The notes: a model not told the origin generated them from the sequence alone. A DNA stretch of 49,975 nt from Streptomyces sp. NRRL B-1347 (GCF_000720325.1 NZ_JOJM01000061.1:1-49975); one strand, 5' to 3'; counted from the stretch's first letter, positions 25,462-34,922 are shown. A program made the numbers and translations.

Positions 25462-26988
25462 ATGACTTCGGTAAGACCACCGAACCAGCAGCCGAACCCG
25501 GTCCACGACGACGGGGAGGACGCGCGCATCCTCCAGTCGCTGGGCTACACCCAGCAACTGCACCGCCGGATGGGCGCTTTCGGTAATTTCTCGGCCTCCC
25601 TGTCGGTGATCTCGATCATGTCGGGGACCTTGCTCCTCTTCGGCTACGGCCTGAACTCGGGCGGCCCCGCGGTGATCACGTGGGGATGGCTCGCCATCGG
25701 GCCGCTGGTGCTGTGCCTGGCCGCGGCCCTGGCGGAGATAACCTCCCGCTACCCCACCAGCGGCGGCCTGTACTACATGGCCCGCCAGCTCGGCGGCGAG
25801 CGGTGGAGCTGGTACACCGGCTGGCTCAACCTCCTGGGCCTGCTCGGTGGCATCGCCGCCCAGGACTTCGGCATCGCGACGTTCACCGCCGCGTGGCTGA
25901 ACCTGCAATTCGACTACACGGCGTCCTCGGGCTCCTTGCTGGTCATCTACGCGGTCATCCTCGCCCTGCACGCGATCCTGAACCTCTTCGGCACCCGGCT
26001 GATGAACATCCTGACGTCCGTGAGCGCGTGGTGGCACCTGGCAGGGGCCGTCGTCATCATCGGCTCCCTGGCGCTCGTGCCCTCCGACCACCAGTCGGCC
26101 GGCTTCGTCTTCTCCGAGTTCACGAACAACACCGGCTGGAGTTCCCCGGTGTACGTGATCCTGCTCGGCATGCTGCTGCCGGTCTTCGCCCTGGCCGGTT
26201 ACGACACCTCAGCCCACCTGAGCGAGGAGACCAACCACGCCTCCGTCGCCGCGGCCCGCGGGATCTTCCGTTCGGTGGCGGTGTCCTGGATCGCCGGCGG
26301 CATCCTGCTGACCACCCTCCTCTTCGCCATCCAGGACTACGCCGGGACCCTGGGCAGCGAGACCGGCGTGCCCGTGGCGCAGATCCTCCTGGACGCGCTG
26401 GGCATGGCGGCGGCCAAGGCGCTGCTCCTCGTGATCATCGTGGCCCAGTTCCTGTGCGGCTACACCGTGACCGCGAGCGCCAGCCGGATGATCTACGCCT
26501 TCGCCCGGGACGGCGCCCTGCCCGGTTCGGAGCTCTGGAAGAAGGTCAGCCGCCGCACCGCCATCCCCGCCAACGCGGTCTGGCTCGCGGTCGCCGTGGC
26601 CTTCTTGCTCGCGCTGCCGTCCTTGTACTCCTCGACGGCGTTCGCGGCGGTGACCGCCATCTCGGCCGTGGGATTCACCTCGGCCTACGCCATCCCCGTG
26701 CTGCTGCGGCTGCTCCACCGCGACCGGTTCACCCCGGGGCCCTGGCACCTGGGCCGCTGGAGCCGTCCGATCGGCTGGGTGGCGGTGCTGTGGGCGGCCG
26801 CGGTCACGGTGCTGTTCCTGCTGCCGCAGAGCAGCCCGATCACCGCCAACACCTTCAACTACACGCCCGTGGCCGTGGTGGTGGCCTTCCTCATAGCCGC
26901 CGTGTGGCGGCGCTTCGGACGTGGCTCGTACCACGTGCCGCGCTCGCACACCTCCACCGAGGACAAGCAGTTCGAAGGCATCATCTGA
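25462..26988 (+). CDS. APC-family amino acid/GABA-type permease
   Basis: A 508-residue permease of the amino acid-polyamine-organocation superfamily with about 12 TM segments. The start of TM1 (FGNFSASLSVISIMSGTLLL), the consensus loop AEITSRYPTSGGLYYMARQL and the TM6 region FALAGYDTSAHLSEET are typical of the GABA permease/UGA4-like branch. The C-terminal tail (SYHVPRSHTSTEDKQFEGII) is cytosolic. The stop overlaps the GNAT start as TGATG, so the two are translationally coupled. Substrate (amino acid, GABA or polyamine) inferred from family only. Confidence 0.9.
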   Translation: MTSVRPPNQQPNPVHDDGEDARILQSLGYTQQLHRRMGAFGNFSASLSVISIMSGTLLLFGYGLNSGGPAVITWGWLAIGPLVLCLAAALAEITSRYPTSGGLYYMARQLGGERWSWYTGWLNLLGLLGGIAAQDFGIATFTAAWLNLQFDYTASSGSLLVIYAVILALHAILNLFGTRLMNILTSVSAWWHLAGAVVIIGSLALVPSDHQSAGFVFSEFTNNTGWSSPVYVILLGMLLPVFALAGYDTSAHLSEETNHASVAAARGIFRSVAVSWIAGGILLTTLLFAIQDYAGTLGSETGVPVAQILLDALGMAAAKALLLVIIVAQFLCGYTVTASASRMIYAFARDGALPGSELWKKVSRRTAIPANAVWLAVAVAFLLALPSLYSSTAFAAVTAISAVGFTSAYAIPVLLRLLHRDRFTPGPWHLGRWSRPIGWVAVLWAAAVTVLFLLPQSSPITANTFNYTPVAVVVAFLIAAVWRRFGRGSYHVPRSHTSTEDKQFEGII

Positions 26989-27917
26989 TGACAGCGGAAC
27001 CGAGTGCCGCAGGTGCGGTTCCCCCCGGCCCTGAGGCTCTGGGGCCGCTCGCTCCAGGGTCCGGGGCTTCTGGGCCCTCCACGCCCTCCACGACCTCAAC
27101 ACCCCCTGGGAGTACGGTGACAGGCCTCACGGAGTCCATCGAATCGGCACAGCAGCTCACCGTGGCCTGGCGTGCCCTGGTGCTCGACCGCGACGCGGAC
27201 GCGGATGTGCGCGACCTTCCCGGCATCGCCGTCCGCTGGGCCGACTGCCGATTCGGGTTCTACAACTGCATCACCCTGACCGAGCCAGGAGCAGGAGCCG
27301 ATCTCGTCGCGCAGCGTCTGAGCCAGGCGGCGGACATCATGCGCGCGAAGAAGCACCCGGGCTTCCTGTGGCTCTTCGAGGGACTCCTCGACGACGAGGC
27401 CCGCACCGCGCTGCCCACGGCGGCCGAGCAGGCCGGCCTGCAGCACGCCTTTCCCGGTACGGGCATGGCCGGAGACCTGCTGCCCATCCCCGACCCGGTC
27501 CACCCCGACCTGACGTTCGTACGCGTGCGCACCGACGAGCACTTGCAGGCCTATGCGGACCTCCAATCACGCGCCTACGGGCTCCCCTTGGAGGACGGCC
27601 GCGACGGCCTGGTCGGCTCTGCCCACTGGAAGAGCGAGATGTACGCCTACCTGGGCATGCGGGGCGACGTCCCGGTGGCGAGCGCCGCTACGGTCGAAGC
27701 GGAAGGGCGCCTCTTCGTCGCCTTCGTCGCCACCGACCCGCAGTGGGAGCGCCGGGGCTACGGCGAGGCGGTCACGCGCAAGGCCCTGCACGAGGGCGCC
27801 CGGGCCACCGGCCTGACCCGCGCCACTTTGCACGCGACCGTCGCCGGGGCACCCGTATACCCGCGCATCGGATTCCTGCCGAACTCACCCATCCACTTCT
27901 ACGCCCTGAAGGAGTGA
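26988..27917 (+). CDS. GNAT-family N-acetyltransferase
   Basis: 309 residues from ATG 26988, which overlaps the permease stop. The first 45 residues are Pro/Ser/Gly-rich and probably disordered; GTG 27117, with GGGAG upstream, is a possible later start. The GNAT fold is C-terminal (about 180-305): VPVASAATVEAEGRLFVAFV, acetyl-CoA loop with DPQWERRGYGEAV (Q/R-x-x-G-x-G/A) and the final strands YPRIGFLPNSPIHFYAL. The N-terminal part resembles a degenerate second GNAT half. Coupling to a permease suggests it modifies the imported compound. Confidence 0.82.
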   Translation: MTAEPSAAGAVPPGPEALGPLAPGSGASGPSTPSTTSTPPGSTVTGLTESIESAQQLTVAWRALVLDRDADADVRDLPGIAVRWADCRFGFYNCITLTEPGAGADLVAQRLSQAADIMRAKKHPGFLWLFEGLLDDEARTALPTAAEQAGLQHAFPGTGMAGDLLPIPDPVHPDLTFVRVRTDEHLQAYADLQSRAYGLPLEDGRDGLVGSAHWKSEMYAYLGMRGDVPVASAATVEAEGRLFVAFVATDPQWERRGYGEAVTRKALHEGARATGLTRATLHATVAGAPVYPRIGFLPNSPIHFYALKE

Positions 27918-27998
27918 CCAACGAGGTCGGCGCGTATGGCGAAGGGGCGACTGGCTTCGCTCAGCGCCCGTAGGCGGATGCCTCGTCCTGCAACAGCC

Positions 27999-28046
27999 GG
28001 TTTCCCACCTGAAGGGCCCGAGGGCGGAGGCCGAGGGCGGGAAACC
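27999..28046. terminator. Bidirectional hairpin between convergent genes
   Basis: GGTTTCCC (27999-28006) and GGGAAACC (28039-28046), perfect arms around a 32-base GC-rich loop, between the GNAT stop (27917) and the minus-strand gene end (28086). The T-rich arm is consistent with termination in either direction. Confidence 0.5.
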
Positions 28047-28085
28047 AGGTCCCGGCGGCATCCGCCACTCCGGCCCCGACCCCGG

Positions 28086-28361
28086 TCAGGAGGGCTCGGT
28101 GAGGACCCACAACTCCCAGACTCCGGCGGCCCGGCACTCGTAGGCGCGTACGCCGTTCTCCAAGTACCACCGGCCGCGCTCATGACAGCGGTTCTCCTCG
28201 GCCGGAGGGAAGTCCGCCACGTGGTGCCAGCCTGGCCCGGGTGTCGACGTGGACTGTACGGGCGTGGGTGCGGGCGCGGAGGCCGCGGCGGTTGCGCCGT
28301 GGCCCGCCACCAGCAGTGACGCGGCCGCAGCCGCGAGGAGGACGCGTTTCGTGGTTCGCAT
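28086..28361 (-). CDS. Small secreted protein
   Basis: 91 residues with a Sec signal peptide (MRTTKRVLLAAAAASLLVAG, cleavage near ATAAASA) and a mature domain of about 60 residues with two Cys (NRCHERGRWYLENG and AYECRAAGVWEL) likely to form a disulfide. ATG 28361 is chosen because GGAAGG sits nine bases upstream; the next upstream ATG at 28370 would abut that site. Family not recognised. Confidence 0.7.
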   Translation of the reverse strand: MRTTKRVLLAAAAASLLVAGHGATAAASAPAPTPVQSTSTPGPGWHHVADFPPAEENRCHERGRWYLENGVRAYECRAAGVWELWVLTEPS

Positions 28362-28519
28362 GGAACGCATCCTTCCGCAGCTGGCGGGCCCACATCGAAG
28401 GAGACCGCTCCGCCTTCCCCCGATCGGCCTAAAGGGTGATGCGTGCAGCCTGACCGCGGGCCATGACGCGGTTCTTGAGGGTGCGGCGGTCTGCGCGCCC
28501 GCCGATCGCCACTCTTGAC

Positions 28520-29074
28520 TCATCGCGTTCTCAGCTTGCGACTACCGGCCCGGTCTTTCGCGATGTTTCGGATCTTCTTGCTGCACCCTGACCCGGCGAG
28601 CAGGGTGAGTACCTCCGGCGACGTCGACTGCTCGGCGAGGACGCGCTGCATCCAGTACGTGACCTTCGCCAACTCGACCGCTGTCGGCACGTGACCGTCC
28701 TCGACGGACAGATAGAACAGCCAGTCGTGGATGCGGCGGCGGATGAACTCGCGGTACGCCTCCGCTTCGAGCTGGTCGATCTCCGGCAGCAGTTCGGCCG
28801 ACCACTGCCGGAACTCGGCAGGACCGGTCATCTGCATGACGATCCTGTCCACGAGGGCGACCACCGCCGTCTTGGACCCCATCTCGTGGGGGTCGCGCAG
28901 GATCGTGGCGACGATCGCGCGGTCCCGGTCGCGGCTCCGCGAGGAAGCGGTCACTGAGACGACGCGCTGGTACGCGGACGATCGGACGTGCTCGTCCGCG
29001 AGGGCCTCGTCGACGTCCACGTCGAGGATGCCGGCCCCCGCCAGCAACTCGGCCACATCGGAACGCAATGTCAT
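28520..29074 (-). CDS. Hypothetical helical protein
   Basis: 184 residues, soluble, mostly predicted helix, with Arg-rich stretches (SSRSRDRDRAIVATILRD, YREFIRRRIHDWLFYL) and a very basic tail (CSKKIRNIAKDRAGSRKLR). ATG 29074 follows GAGAGGGG; the longer frame upstream looks non-coding. The gene at 29208 is in the same direction, 133 bp upstream, and may be co-transcribed. No domain recognised. Confidence 0.65.
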   Translation of the reverse strand: MTLRSDVAELLAGAGILDVDVDEALADEHVRSSAYQRVVSVTASSRSRDRDRAIVATILRDPHEMGSKTAVVALVDRIVMQMTGPAEFRQWSAELLPEIDQLEAEAYREFIRRRIHDWLFYLSVEDGHVPTAVELAKVTYWMQRVLAEQSTSPEVLTLLAGSGCSKKIRNIAKDRAGSRKLRTR

Positions 29075-29207
29075 CGCTTCGTCCCCTCTCGCAGGGCCGG
29101 ACTCCCCACTGTGGGCACCATCCTCCGGCCCGTCCGCACGCCGAACCAAACGGAACGGGCCTGTGAGCCGGCCGAGGGCGAGCCCCGAGCGGGAGCCGGG
29201 CGGATGG

Positions 29208-29543
29208 TCAGTCGCCGACGAACCACAGATAGCTGCCTGGCGTCTGCGAGCAGGATCGCAGCAACTGCTGAAGGTCCAGGACGGCGGCCCTGTGGGATGG
29301 ACCGGAGCAGTCTTCGAACAGCTCTGGCACCTCCCGCAGCGCGGCTTGCGCCTGCTGCTCGTTGAACAGCGTGTCTCCGTACGGATCCACCCGCCCAAGG
29401 CCGCCTCGGGTGGTCTCGTCGATGCCGAGCAACACCTCGGCAAGCGCGTCGCCATGCTCGTACGACCCATGAATCAGAGTCGTCCTGGACCGTTTCCAGT
29501 CCAGGACGGGTCGCTCGGCATGCAGTTCTATCTCGACGCCCAC
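29208..29543 (-). CDS. Small acidic hypothetical protein
   Basis: 111 residues, acidic, soluble, no signal peptide, starting (M)GVEIELHAERPVLDWK and ending YLWFVGD. GTG 29543 is preceded by AGGAAGG at slightly long spacing. Size and composition are like many polymorphic-toxin immunity proteins, but no toxin gene is adjacent, so that is speculation. Confidence 0.6.
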   Translation of the reverse strand: MGVEIELHAERPVLDWKRSRTTLIHGSYEHGDALAEVLLGIDETTRGGLGRVDPYGDTLFNEQQAQAALREVPELFEDCSGPSHRAAVLDLQQLLRSCSQTPGSYLWFVGD

Positions 29544-29664
29544 GGCGTACCCTGCCTTCCTGGAAGAGCCCGGGGGGATATGGCAACGTCCTTGTGCCTC
29601 CCGGGTGTTGAGAGCAAGTTTGGGCTATCGGCCGAGTCGTCGTCCCGGAGGGGTGGGGGAGGGC

Positions 29665-30780
29665 ATGCGATTTCTGGAGCGGGAACGCGCCACGGTGGAG
29701 AAGCTGCTGCCGGGCCTTGACGAGAGCCTGCGGGCGGTATCCCTCATGGAGCTGGAGAGCCCGAGCGGCTCCGGCATTCAGCTCTTCCAAGACAGCGGCG
29801 GCCCCGGGCTGCTGGCGCCGGCGGCCGATCGCGGGCTGGGAGGCACCGCCCTGGACGCCTTGCGGGTGCAGCGGGCGCTGGGCAGCAGGTCACCGTCGTT
29901 GGCCATGGCCACCACCGTGCACCATTTCTCGATGGCCACCCTGGTCGCGCTGGCCGCTGTCCGCGATGACCTGGAGTGGATGCTGGTCGAGGGTGTGGCC
30001 GCCAGCAACCGCCTTGTGGCGTTCGGTTTCGCCGAGGAGAGCCCCGACGCCGGAATCCTCTCCCCATCGATGACCGCCACGGTGGAGCCCGACGGGGTGA
30101 GCGTCAACGGGGTGACACACCTGGGCAGGCTGGTTCGGTCGATGGACCTGCTCATGGTGAGTGTCATGGTCCCCCGCTCGGAAGGCCCGGGCGGGGAGTT
30201 GGCCATAGCGCTGGTGCCCGCGGAGAGCGAGGGCGTGAGCGTCAGTGAGGCAGGGGCGAAGGCGGGCAGCCAGCAGGTCACCCTCCAGGACGTACTGGTG
30301 GCGCCGGAGCTGCTGGTGCGGTCCTCGGACCTCGACGGGCAGCTGGGCGCACTGCTGACCGCGGGCTTCGCGTGGTTCCAGCTGCTGATGACCGGCAGCT
30401 GCCTCGGGGCCGCCAGCGCACTGATCGAGCGCGTGCTGCTCGACAACCGGGTGCCCGAGTCCGAGCGGGTCCAGCTGCTGGTGGAGGCCGAGGGCGCGAT
30501 GTCGGCCGCGGAGGGCATCGCCCGCCGGATCGACGACGGCGCCCCGGACGAGTCGACGCTCGCCCAGTCGCTGTACGTCCGGTACGGCGTACAGGACACC
30601 CTCTCCCGTGTGGTCCCACGCGCGGTCGAACTGCTCGGCGACCACAAATCCACGGCCTCCGAAGAGGCCGACTACCTCGCCACCTGCGCCAACAAGCTGG
30701 CCCTGCACCCGCCGACCCGGTCCCGGATGACCGGACCACTGGCCGCGTACCTGGTCGACGGACCACTCACCCTCGCCTGA
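29665..30780 (+). CDS. Acyl-CoA-dehydrogenase-like protein
   Basis: 371 residues with the ACAD layout: N-terminal helices (ALDALRVQRALGSRSPSLAM), central beta domain (TATVEPDGVSVNGVTHLGRL) and C-terminal four-helix bundle (QLLMTGSCLGAASALIERVL, DTLSRVVPRAVELLGD). The usual catalytic-base segment and clean FAD motifs are not obvious, so this may be a divergent, possibly non-dehydrogenase member. The start is fixed by GGGGGAGGG before ATG 29665. Divergent from the two hypothetical genes upstream. Unrelated at a glance to the flavoprotein at 20602. Confidence 0.72.
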   Translation: MRFLERERATVEKLLPGLDESLRAVSLMELESPSGSGIQLFQDSGGPGLLAPAADRGLGGTALDALRVQRALGSRSPSLAMATTVHHFSMATLVALAAVRDDLEWMLVEGVAASNRLVAFGFAEESPDAGILSPSMTATVEPDGVSVNGVTHLGRLVRSMDLLMVSVMVPRSEGPGGELAIALVPAESEGVSVSEAGAKAGSQQVTLQDVLVAPELLVRSSDLDGQLGALLTAGFAWFQLLMTGSCLGAASALIERVLLDNRVPESERVQLLVEAEGAMSAAEGIARRIDDGAPDESTLAQSLYVRYGVQDTLSRVVPRAVELLGDHKSTASEEADYLATCANKLALHPPTRSRMTGPLAAYLVDGPLTLA

Positions 30781-30792
30781 CCCCAGGCGTCA

Positions 30793-30827
30793 CCGCCGGG
30801 GCCACTATCTGTCTGTGCCCCCGGCGG
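30793..30827. terminator. Bidirectional terminator between convergent genes
   Basis: CCGCCGGGGCCAC (30793-30805) pairs with GTGCCCCCGGCGG (30815-30827) at 12 of 13 positions, 9-base loop, 12 bp after the ACAD-like stop and about 40 bp from the FG-GAP gene end. Confidence 0.7.
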
Positions 30828-30869
30828 GCGGCCGACAACAGCAGATGCTGACCGCCCGCTGGTGATGCG

Positions 30870-32342
30870 TCAGCCCGCGAGCATCGCGCCGAACCACGAG
30901 TACTTCTTGGACAGGCCGAGCTGCCCCGGCCGGAAGCCCGTCGAGTCCGTCGTGGAGTACGGGACGGCGCCCCGCGCGCCCGGCAGGTGCCAGATCGCGC
31001 CCTCGTCGGCGTTCGCCTGGGACGAGGCGATCGTGAGGTCGGCGCGGCCGTCCCCGTTCACGTCGGTGGCGAGCAGCGCCTCGCCGAAGCTGTTGGCCGT
31101 CTCCCGCGTACCGGGGACGCCCGCGCTGTCCTGGTGCACGGCCGTCGCGCCCGCCGTCGTCAGGCCGGATGCCGAGCCGCGCAGGTAGACCACGGCACCC
31201 GCGCTGTCGACATAGGGGTCCTTGCCGTACGTCTCACCGGGCACGCCGACCGCCAGGTCCGCGCGGCGGTCGCCGTCGAAGTCGCCGATCGCGACGGCCG
31301 AGCCGAAGTTGTCCCCGGTCTCCGACGTGCCGGGTACCCCCGCACTGTTCTGCGTGAGGGTCTTGCGACGGGTCTTGCTCGGCCCCGACTTCGTCCCGTA
31401 GATCACGCTGATCTCCCCGCCCTTGGAGCCGGACGGCTCCTCGTCCGGGTCGTCGGGGTTGCCGAGGGCGATGTCGCCGTAGCCGTCGCCGTTGAGGTCG
31501 CCGACCGCGGCCGTCCTGCCCGCGCGCAGCTTGGCGCCCTTGGCCAGGCCGGACGCGGTGCCCTTGTAGAAGACGGCGGCGCCCAGGACGTCCTTGCCGG
31601 TCTGCTGGCCGGTGACGATCAGGTCGGCCTTCTTGTCGCCGTTGATGTGCCCCGCGGTGAGGCCGGGCCGCTCCAGCGGGGCCTGGTAGGTGGTGACCTT
31701 CCCGGTCCGGCCCTGCTTGGTGAACGGGCCCCGGATCAGGCGGATCCGGTACGCGTTGCGGCCCGTGTCGCTCTGCGCGGCCACGGCCAGGTCCGGCTTG
31801 CCGTCACCGGTGAAGTCGGCGGCGGCCAGACCGATGCCGAAGGAGCTCCCCCAGAGGGGCTGGGGGTTCTTCACCGTCGTCGCGCCCGACAGGCCCGCGC
31901 GGGAACCCCACACGATCACCAGCGCCCCGGCGGCCTCTTTCCGGCCCGCCTTCTCCTTGGGGGCGGCCACGGCGAGGTCGCTGTAGCCGTCGCCGTTGAG
32001 GTCCGCGACGGCGATCTGCCGGCCGAACTCGTCGCCCTTCTCCGCCGCCCCAGGGACGCCGGGCGAGTTCTGACTGATGACACTCCGCTTCGACGTCGAA
32101 GCCAGGCCCTGACCCGTGCCGTACGTGACGACGACCTGCCCCGCCCACTTCTTGCCGCCGACGGTGGCCGCCGGGGCGGCGATGGCGACGTCCCGGTAGC
32201 CGTCGCCGTTGAAGTCGCCGCTGAGGCGGGAGGGGGAGGGGGCGGCCGCGGCCGTGGCCGGTACGGCGAGGAGGCCGGCCGTCAGGGCGGCGGCCACCGC
32301 TGTGGCGGCGGCGAGGCGCCTGGGGGTGGTGCGGGTGGTCAT
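30870..32342 (-). CDS. Secreted FG-GAP (integrin-like) beta-propeller protein
   Basis: 490 residues with a signal peptide (RLAAATAVAAALTAGLLAVP, cleavage near ATAAAA) and seven FG-GAP/VCBS-type repeats, each with a calcium loop: DFNGDGYRDVA, DLNGDGYSDLA, DFTGDGKPDLA, HINGDKKADLI, DLNGDGYGDIA, DFDGDRRADLA and DVNGDGRADLT. Seven repeats predict a seven-bladed, Ca-binding propeller, extracellular. No catalytic domain is attached. The fourth loop (HINGDKKAD) is the most divergent. Proteins like this are common in Streptomyces; adhesion or ligand binding is assumed, not shown. Confidence 0.9.
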   Translation of the reverse strand: MTTRTTPRRLAAATAVAAALTAGLLAVPATAAAAPSPSRLSGDFNGDGYRDVAIAAPAATVGGKKWAGQVVVTYGTGQGLASTSKRSVISQNSPGVPGAAEKGDEFGRQIAVADLNGDGYSDLAVAAPKEKAGRKEAAGALVIVWGSRAGLSGATTVKNPQPLWGSSFGIGLAAADFTGDGKPDLAVAAQSDTGRNAYRIRLIRGPFTKQGRTGKVTTYQAPLERPGLTAGHINGDKKADLIVTGQQTGKDVLGAAVFYKGTASGLAKGAKLRAGRTAAVGDLNGDGYGDIALGNPDDPDEEPSGSKGGEISVIYGTKSGPSKTRRKTLTQNSAGVPGTSETGDNFGSAVAIGDFDGDRRADLAVGVPGETYGKDPYVDSAGAVVYLRGSASGLTTAGATAVHQDSAGVPGTRETANSFGEALLATDVNGDGRADLTIASSQANADEGAIWHLPGARGAVPYSTTDSTGFRPGQLGLSKKYSWFGAMLAG

Positions 32343-32431
32343 GCGGGAGGTCTCTCCTGAGGTATTGGTCTGGACCTAGGGGAGACCGGCGGGTGGGGGT
32401 GAGGGTTGCACCCGGGAGTCAGGGACGTGCG

Positions 32432-33058
32432 TCACATCCGGGGAGCGCCAGGAGCGGGGCGCGTCGTGGGATGACGCGCCACGGCGCACCGGCTCGCACC
32501 GGCCGCAGCGGCACCGGAGCGCCACCGGCCCCGGCCCCGGGCCCGGCGCAGGTGGTAGGCCCGTGTCACCACGGCCAGCAGCGGTCCCCAGGCGAGGATC
32601 GGGGCGTAGCAGGCCCACAGGGCCCACGCCCCCGGGCCGCTGGTGGGGAACGCCTCGCCTGTGTCGTTCAGCGGGGCGACGAAGTTGAACACGTAGTTCA
32701 GGGTGACGTACGCGGCCAGCGCGGTGACCAGGGCAGCGCCGATCGAGGCGGGGACGACGACCGCGCGGACCGGCACCGCGCGGCCGCCGACGAACGGCAC
32801 CCAGGCGGGCAGGCGTTCGCCCCAGGGCCGGACCAGCCCCAGGGCGAGCAGCGCCAGGCACTCGGCGACCAGCGAGAGCGAGAGCACGTACGGCCGTTCC
32901 CCCGGCAGCCAGACGTGCCCTGCGTACCAGTCGGGCCAGCCGACGACGAGCGCGATGCGCCACAGCCCCGACGGCAGGGCGCACAAGGGGATGGCGTACG
33001 CCGCCCACTTGATGCGACGCGGCACGTCGAGGACGGTCTGGTGGTGGGTGGCGCTCAT
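32432..33058 (-). CDS. Hypothetical multi-spanning membrane protein
   Basis: 208 residues with about five hydrophobic segments (WAAYAIPLCALPSGLWRIAL, VLSLSLVAECLALLALGLV, SIGAALVTALAAYVTLNYVF, WALWACYAPILAWGPLLAVV) and a basic C terminus. ATG 33058 is supported by AAGGAAG. It lies 89 bp upstream of the FG-GAP gene in the same direction but is not obviously linked. Family not recognised. Confidence 0.75.
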   Translation of the reverse strand: MSATHHQTVLDVPRRIKWAAYAIPLCALPSGLWRIALVVGWPDWYAGHVWLPGERPYVLSLSLVAECLALLALGLVRPWGERLPAWVPFVGGRAVPVRAVVVPASIGAALVTALAAYVTLNYVFNFVAPLNDTGEAFPTSGPGAWALWACYAPILAWGPLLAVVTRAYHLRRARGRGRWRSGAAAAGASRCAVARHPTTRPAPGAPRM

Positions 33059-33251
33059 CGTGGTCTTCCTTTGCAGGGGAGTTACGGCATCCCCATGCTC
33101 GTTTCACCCCGGGCGGCCCCGCGTCCTTCGGCGGTGCGGAACGTCTCCTCCGCGTGGGGGAGACGCGGGGGCTACCTGAGGCCTGCCGGGCCCGGCCTCG
33201 CGTCGACAGCTAGAGTTCCGGCGTAGCGAGTCACCTACGAGGAGGCGGGAC

Positions 33252-33278
33252 ATGCCCGGTCTTCCGAGCGCGCGTTGA
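33252..33278 (+). CDS. Possible 8-residue leader peptide upstream of the MFS gene
   Basis: ATG 33252 has a very strong Shine-Dalgarno (GAGGAGG) and encodes MPGLPSAR followed by TGA. It sits about 140 bp upstream of the MFS start at 33417. The strong site in front of so short a frame suggests a translated leader; nothing else explains it. The remainder of 33059-33416 shows no gene. Confidence 0.3.
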   Translation: MPGLPSAR

Positions 33279-33416
33279 CGTGTTGGCCGTGACCGGCCTG
33301 TCATCGCGTGCTGCCCTTGATGTTGCGGCACAGCGAGCCCTTTCCTGCCCGAACTGCCGGTGCGCCTTTCATGCGCTCGGTGGCGGGCCTCGTAGTCGGC
33401 AACCCAAGGGACCTCC

Positions 33417-34766
33417 GTGCCGTCCGCTTCTTCCTCTTCCTCTGCTGCATCCGATTCCGGTCGACCTGTTCCGTCAAGGCTGTGGCGGGACGCCGACTTC
33501 CGCGGACTCTGGGTGGGTCAGACGGCCTCCCAGTTCGGTGAACAGGCAAGTCTGGTGGTGCTGCCGCTCTTCGCCGTCCTGACGCTCAGCGCCGGCGCCG
33601 GCCAGGTGGGCGCCCTTCGCGCGGTGGGGCAGGCGCCGATCCTGTTGCTCTCGCTCTTCGTCGGCGCGTGGGTGGACAGGTGGCGTACGCGCACGACGAT
33701 GGTGCTCACGGACGCCGGGCGGGCCCTGGTCCTGGTTGCTGCCGCCGTGGCCGGTCTCCTCGGCTGGCTCGCCCTGCCGGGCCTGCTCGCGCTGGCCTTC
33801 ACCGTCGGGGCCCTGTCCGTGTTCTTCGACGTGGCGTACCAGACGTCTCTCGTACGGCTGGTGGCACGCGACCAACTGGTGCGAGGCAACAGCGCGCTGG
33901 AGGGCAGCAGATCCGCGGCGCAGGTCGGCGGTCCCGCTCTCGGCGGTGCGCTGGTGTCCCTGCTGTCGGCACCGATCGCTGCCGCCACCAGCGCGCTGTT
34001 CTTCGCGCTGTCGTTCCTGTCGATCCGGCGGATCCGCCGGGCCGAAGCGCTCCCCGAGCGCCCGGAATGCCCTCCTCGGGTCTGGCGGCGCATCCATGAG
34101 GGGCTGCGTTTCGTCGTCGGCGACACCACGCTTCGGGCCGTGTGTCTGGCCTCGGCCGCCTTCCAGTTCTTCTTCGCTGCCGTGATGACCGTCTACCTGC
34201 TCTTCCTGCCACGGGAACTGCACCTGTCGGGCACCGCCGTAGGACTGGCGCTCGCGGCGACGGGGCCGGGGGCGCTGGTGGGGTCGGTGCTGGCTGCCCG
34301 TCTGCCGGGCCGGTTCGGTTATGGCGCGGTGCTCGTGTGCGCGGCGGCCGTCGGCGACGGAGTGTTCTTGGGCGTGCCCGCGCTGCGCGGCTCCTCCGCC
34401 GTGACGGTTCCCTCGCTCCTTGCGGTCAGCTTCGTGTTCGGGATCGGCGGTCAGTTGGTGAATGTGGCGGTCATGGCGGTCCGGCAGGCCGTCACTCCGG
34501 ATGAGATGCAGGGCCGCGCGGCCGCGACGATCACGTTCGTCGGCATGGGGCTCACCCCGCTCGGCTCCCTGCTCGGCGGGTTCCTCGCGGAGGAGTGGGG
34601 GCTGCGCCTCAGCCTGCTGGTGACGGCGGCAGGCATGATGCTGTCCCCGGTGGTGATGGCCTTCTCTCCGCTTGCGCGCCTGGGGCGAGAGCTCCCGGCC
34701 TCGCATGACGCGCCGCCGACGGCCGCGCGCTGTGAAGTCCAGAAGACGGCCATCCGTTGGTCCTGA
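33417..34766 (+). CDS. MFS efflux transporter (DHA3-like)
   Basis: 449 residues, 12 TM segments, with FRGLWVGQTASQFGEQAS at the start of helix 1 and the motif A-type loop GAWVDRWRTRT, characteristic of DHA3-type drug (macrolide-like) exporters. The N-terminal 20 residues are Ser-rich. GTG 33417 follows AAGGGA. Monocistronic; a short leader ORF at 33252 may regulate it. Substrate unknown. Confidence 0.85.
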   Translation: MPSASSSSSAASDSGRPVPSRLWRDADFRGLWVGQTASQFGEQASLVVLPLFAVLTLSAGAGQVGALRAVGQAPILLLSLFVGAWVDRWRTRTTMVLTDAGRALVLVAAAVAGLLGWLALPGLLALAFTVGALSVFFDVAYQTSLVRLVARDQLVRGNSALEGSRSAAQVGGPALGGALVSLLSAPIAAATSALFFALSFLSIRRIRRAEALPERPECPPRVWRRIHEGLRFVVGDTTLRAVCLASAAFQFFFAAVMTVYLLFLPRELHLSGTAVGLALAATGPGALVGSVLAARLPGRFGYGAVLVCAAAVGDGVFLGVPALRGSSAVTVPSLLAVSFVFGIGGQLVNVAVMAVRQAVTPDEMQGRAAATITFVGMGLTPLGSLLGGFLAEEWGLRLSLLVTAAGMMLSPVVMAFSPLARLGRELPASHDAPPTAARCEVQKTAIRWS

Positions 34767-34922
34767 ACGTCATCCCGCGCGGCTTCTGTGCTGTTTCACC
34801 AGTGCGTATGTCGCCTGCCGGCATCAATTCCTCGCGCTCTCCCGGCCTTCCGTGCCGCGTGATGTGGCATGGTGGATCGACTCATGATCCGAATGTCTGA
34901 GCGTCTGCGTAGGGGGATCTGA

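Noticed and set aside
25680..26987. Plus-strand frame continuous with the GNAT ORF but starting inside the permease gene
   Set aside because: Only the portion from 26988 encodes recognisable GNAT sequence; upstream it is an out-of-frame shadow of the permease.
29208..29543. Polymorphic-toxin immunity protein
   Set aside because: Size and acidity fit, but there is no neighbouring toxin or secretion gene and no family motif; listed as hypothetical.
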